Source of the DNA: Eucalyptus grandis
Lineage: Eukaryota > Streptophyta > Magnoliopsida > Myrtales > Myrtaceae
Assembly: GCF_016545825.1 (NCBI RefSeq)
Contig: NC_052614.1
Location: 4,068,630-4,132,629, forward strand
Reading direction: 5' to 3'
DNA: 64,000 nucleotides
Shown here piece by piece: positions 60,966 through 64,000 of this stretch. The notes under the pieces are model-generated. The model searched no databases, was not told the origin of the DNA, and saw only the letters and a list, made by a program, of their open reading frames with translations. The translations under genes were made by a program, and so were the position numbers. How positions within the stretch are numbered: position 1 is the first letter of the stretch; every line of letters begins with the position of its first letter.

Positions 60966-62649
60966 ATGGCTAGTATGCTAGCACCGGGGCTAATGGAAGG
61001 GCAAAGCAATACCAGACCACCCTACTTTGATGGAAAGGATTACAACATCGGAAGAACAAGATGAAAGCTTTCCTACGATCAAAGGATCCTACGGAATGGG
61101 ACGTTGTAGAAAAAGGAATTACTCCTACCACTACATCAGTCTCTGAAAGAGGAAAAGAAACTGAAGAAACCAGCGGAATGTCTCAGGAAGAAATAATCAA
61201 GAGACAAACACTCGATGCAAAAGCAATTTACTCCTTATATTGTGCTTTATCACCAACTGAATATAATAGAATATCTTCTTGTGGTACAGCAAAAGAAGTT
61301 TGGGACAGATTGCATATCACTTATGAAGGAACAGTCAGTGAAGGAAACAAGAATCAACATTCTTCTCGGTCAATACGAAGCCTTGAGAATGAAACCGGGA
61401 GAATCAATATCGACATGTTTAGTCGTTTTACGAGATATTGTGAATGGTCTTGAAAATCAAGGTCAACCAACTTCGATCCCATGAAGGTAAACAAGCTCTT
61501 GCGTGGACTCTCCAGGATTGGAATCACATAAAGACTTCGATAAAGAGACGCGAGAGAATTATGCCACTATCGTCGACGAGCTAATTGGAACTCTTCAATC
61601 TAATGAAGTGGAACGGATCAATGAAGATGAAGATCCAAAAGGTAAGAAATCCATTACATTAAAATCAAATGATGATTCGATGATCTGATTCGAAGAAGAT
61701 ATGGACGATGAGGAGCTTGCTCTCATGATAAGAAGATTCAAAAAACTGAATAGAAAAGGAAGAAGGTTCAACTCAAAGAAACAAAGCTTTCAAAGACAAC
61801 AGACCAAGTACATTGATGATGAGAACCAAACAAAGACATAGTACCGCTTTGAATGTAAGAAAAAGGGACACATCGGACCCAATTTGTCCTCTTTTGAAGA
61901 AGAAGAAAGGAAAAGCTGAAAAATTTCGAAAAGCTCTCAAAGCCGAAACTTGGAGTGACACGAGTGTGAAGAAAGTGATAATGAATATGCCAATCTATGT
62001 ACGATGGCACAATCGGACTCGGACTCGAATCGGACTCGGACGGTGAATTTGAGGCAGGTAATTTTAAAATTCCTGTCAAAGTTTCTAAATATATTGATGA
62101 ACTATGCTTTAGTCTTAAGACTTCTCTCAAAAGAATTTCCGAACTGAAAAAAGAAAACTCAGCTCTAAAACAAAAGGAAAATGTTTTAGCGAGAAAGAGT
62201 TAAAAGTCTAAACTTGTCTGTTTCCAATCTTAAAGAAAATGAAGATAATCTTTTAAAAGAAAATGCTTTTTAAAAACAGACTTATCAAATATATCAAAGA
62301 AATTTTCTATAGGGTCTGAAAAACTTGAGAAAATTCTTTCGGCACAAAGACCTTACTTCAATAAGTCTGGTCTAGGTATGAAGAAACAATTCCCTTGATT
62401 GATTTTCCTAAAGTAAAAGAAAGAATTAAGAAAAGACTCTCGAGTGAGGTTTACAAAAATCACTTCAAGAAAGTTTTTGTTAAATCTGTAGGTAGAAATG
62501 CTCTAAAATGTTCAAAATGTAACAGTCCGGATCATTTTGAAAAAAGTGTCCTATGGTTTGGAAACTGTTAAGAAAATATGGGCTAATCTTTTGCATTTAT
62601 GTTACTAACACCAAAGGACCCAAGAAAGTTTGGGTACCAAAGAAAGCTT
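60966..62649 (+). pseudogene. Copia plus element: gag
   Basis: ATG 60966 starts MASMLAPGLMEG, then PPYFDGKDYN, and after a frameshift (about 61045) MKAFLRSKDPTEWDVVEKGI, TAKEVWDRLHITYEGT, INILLGQYEALRMKPGESIS and DELIGTLQSNEVER. A zinc knuckle near 61850 (ECKKKGHIGPN) has lost its first and last cysteines. A second CxxC-H motif lies near 62515 (CSKCNSPDHFEKS). The end is KKVWVPKKA plus TGA (62647-62649). The long gag with two knuckles and a stop before pol fits the SIRE/Maximus lineage. At least four frameshifts inactivate it. Confidence 0.83.
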
Positions 62650-62990
62650 GAGACTCTTTTTTAAATGCAGGTCACCGTCAAGAAAAAGGTAAAGTGGTAT
62701 CTTGACGGTGGATGTTCAAGACACATGACGGGAGACTCAAAATGTTTCATAAAGCTTGCTCAAGTAAATGGTGGAAAAGTTTCATTTGGAGGAAACTTGA
62801 CAAAGGAAGTATTGTGGGATTTGGAACTGTGAAAATTGGAAATCTCACAATAAGTAATGTTTCCTTAGTGGAAGGACTCAATTACAATCTTCTCGGCATT
62901 AGTCAACGTGTGATCTTTTGGTTTCAAGATCTTCTTTCAAGAAGGAATATGTTATGGAATCGGTAAAGACTCTACTCGAGTCTTTCATGG
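62650..62990 (+). pseudogene. Copia plus element: protease
   Basis: The frame after the gag TGA reads KWYLDGGCSRHMTGDSKCF, where the active-site D-S-G has become D-G-G (62703-62711). NGGKVSFGGN, GFGTVKIGNLTISNVSLVEG and LNYNLLGISQ follow in shifted frames. The minus copy retains D-S-G at the same place. Confidence 0.8.
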
Positions 62991-63230
62991 GTCGTAGACA
63001 TGGAAACATCTATCTTACGGATGTGAAACCAAATGAATCGCAATGTTTTATCTCAATTCAAGACGAAGCAAGCTTATGGCACGAAAGCTTGGTCATGTCA
63101 ACATGAAGCAATTAGCCAAAATCTCATCAAAACAGCTTGTTCGAGGACTACCTAGATTACCTTATCAAAAGGCGATCCATGCACTCCATGTATTAAGGAA
63201 AACAGGTAAGAAATTCATTAAGCCAATAAA
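62991..63230 (+). pseudogene. Copia plus element: GAG-pre-integrase / integrase zinc finger
   Basis: GRRHGNIYLTD, SLWHE, then after a frameshift LGHVNMKQLAKISSKQLVRG and PINHVST. These give the H...H part of the zinc finger. The CxxC part (normally C-T-P-C) is lost in the shifted HALHVLRKTGKKF stretch. Confidence 0.78.
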
Positions 63231-64000
63231 TCATGTCTCTACTAATCATGTACTACGGTTGCTACATATGGATCTCTTCGGACCAACCAGAACACAAAGT
63301 ATTAGAGGTAAGAAATTGCCTAGTAATTGTGGACGATTACTCCCGTTTTACTTGGGTATATTTCCTTGCAAGTAAATCTGAAACCTTCTCGTATTTTGAA
63401 AAGTTTGCTAAAAAGGTTCAAAATGAAAAATGATGTGTTATCTCTTGTATAAGAATAGATCATGGAGGTGAATTTGAAAATCAAGATTTTACAAAATTTT
63501 GTGATGAATCGGCTTTAATCATGTGTTCTCCTCTCCATATACTCCTCGGCAAAATGGAGTTGTGGAAAGAAAGAAACAGATCTCTTCGAGGAAATGGCTA
63601 GAACTCTTTTAATAGAAAGCAAGATTTCTTCACGATTTTGGGCTGAAGCTGTTTCAACAGCTTGTTATATCATCAATAGAGTCTTCTTAAGACCTATTCT
63701 AGAGAAAACCCCTTATGAATTGTTCAAAGATAAGAAGCCTATTGTTTCATACTTTCATGTATTTGGTTGCAAATGTTTTATACTGAAAAATGCAAAAGAT
63801 CGAGTTGGTAAGTTTGAAGAAAGATCAGATGAAGGTATCTTCCTTGGATATTCTACATCAAGCAAAGCCTTCAGAGTCTATAACAAGAAAAGCCAGTCTG
63901 TGGAGGAGTCAATGAATGTCAAATTTCAAGACTCAACACAAGATGAATCAAGTCAGACTCATCAAGAAGAGTCTGAACCTGCTCTAGACCTTCCAAAGCT
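63231..64000 (+). pseudogene. Copia plus element: integrase, running off the window
   Basis: LLHMDLFGPTRTQSI carries the first catalytic D. After frameshifts CLVIVDDYSRFTWVYFLASK, then RIDHGGEFENQDFTKF (second D), QNGVVER-type sequence with the catalytic E near 63560, ISSRFWAEAVSTACYIINRV, KTPYELFKDKKPIVSYFHVF, GCKCFI and DEGIFLGYSTSSKAF. The final frame stays open to base 64000. RT and RNase H are expected beyond the window. Confidence 0.86.

Overview
This window is plant nuclear DNA, most likely from a dicot, and is almost entirely nested retrotransposons. I found no intact host gene. The evidence is many very long LTRs (3.0-3.8 kb) with TG...CA ends and 5-bp target-site duplications (TSDs), decayed Ty1/copia and Ty3/gypsy pol domains, a plant-type LINE tail, and broken pieces of two plant gene families (an ABCB transporter and a PPR protein). 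The species cannot be fixed from this sequence. The long LTRs remind me of Myrtaceae repeats, but that is memory, not evidence.

Layout, left to right. 1-4004: the polypurine tract and 3' LTR of a gypsy-type element (family A), inserted in the integrase of an older minus-strand gypsy element (4005-4660), which itself abuts an LRR-like scrap. 5307-9089: a solo LTR of family C (minus), TSD CCATG. 9186-10520: a fragment of a further LTR element (family F) with a primer-binding site and a TTGAC-rich leader. 10526-14338: a minus-strand solo LTR of the A superfamily, TSD CTATA, holding a 5'-truncated LINE. 14880-21975: a decayed copia element (gag, protease, integrase, RT, RNase H), its gag split by a second A-type solo LTR (15253-18272). 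23165-26992: a family D solo LTR splitting a second F fragment. 28753-32074: another D solo LTR, TSD CAACT. 33497-38877: a family E LTR holding a second C solo LTR (34303-37842, TSD GCCGT), followed by a PBS-like site. 39423-42120: ABCB and PPR pseudogene pieces side by side. 43533-46866 and 47035-50446: two more D solo LTRs (the second with TSD GTAGC). 51199-52479: a minus-strand E LTR copy cut by a partial D LTR (52480-52990). 52991-59973: a minus-strand copia element with an extra env-like ORF, as in the SIRE/Maximus lineage. 59974-64000: a plus-strand member of the same family inserted head-first into the gag of the minus one and running off the window.

Main unexplained signal: families C and D, and less clearly A, carry at the same place near the LTR 3' end an intron-like cassette. 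It has a GTAAGT/GTGAGT donor, a CTCACC(C) motif and a pyrimidine/A-rich AG acceptor 119-127 nt from the donor. In D and A a 17-20 nt micro-exon-like segment preceded by TGCAG sits just upstream. Other points of interest are variable arrays of about 180-bp units inside C LTRs, a 40-bp G-box array inside one D LTR, and a microsatellite that seems to have grown from an LTR terminus.
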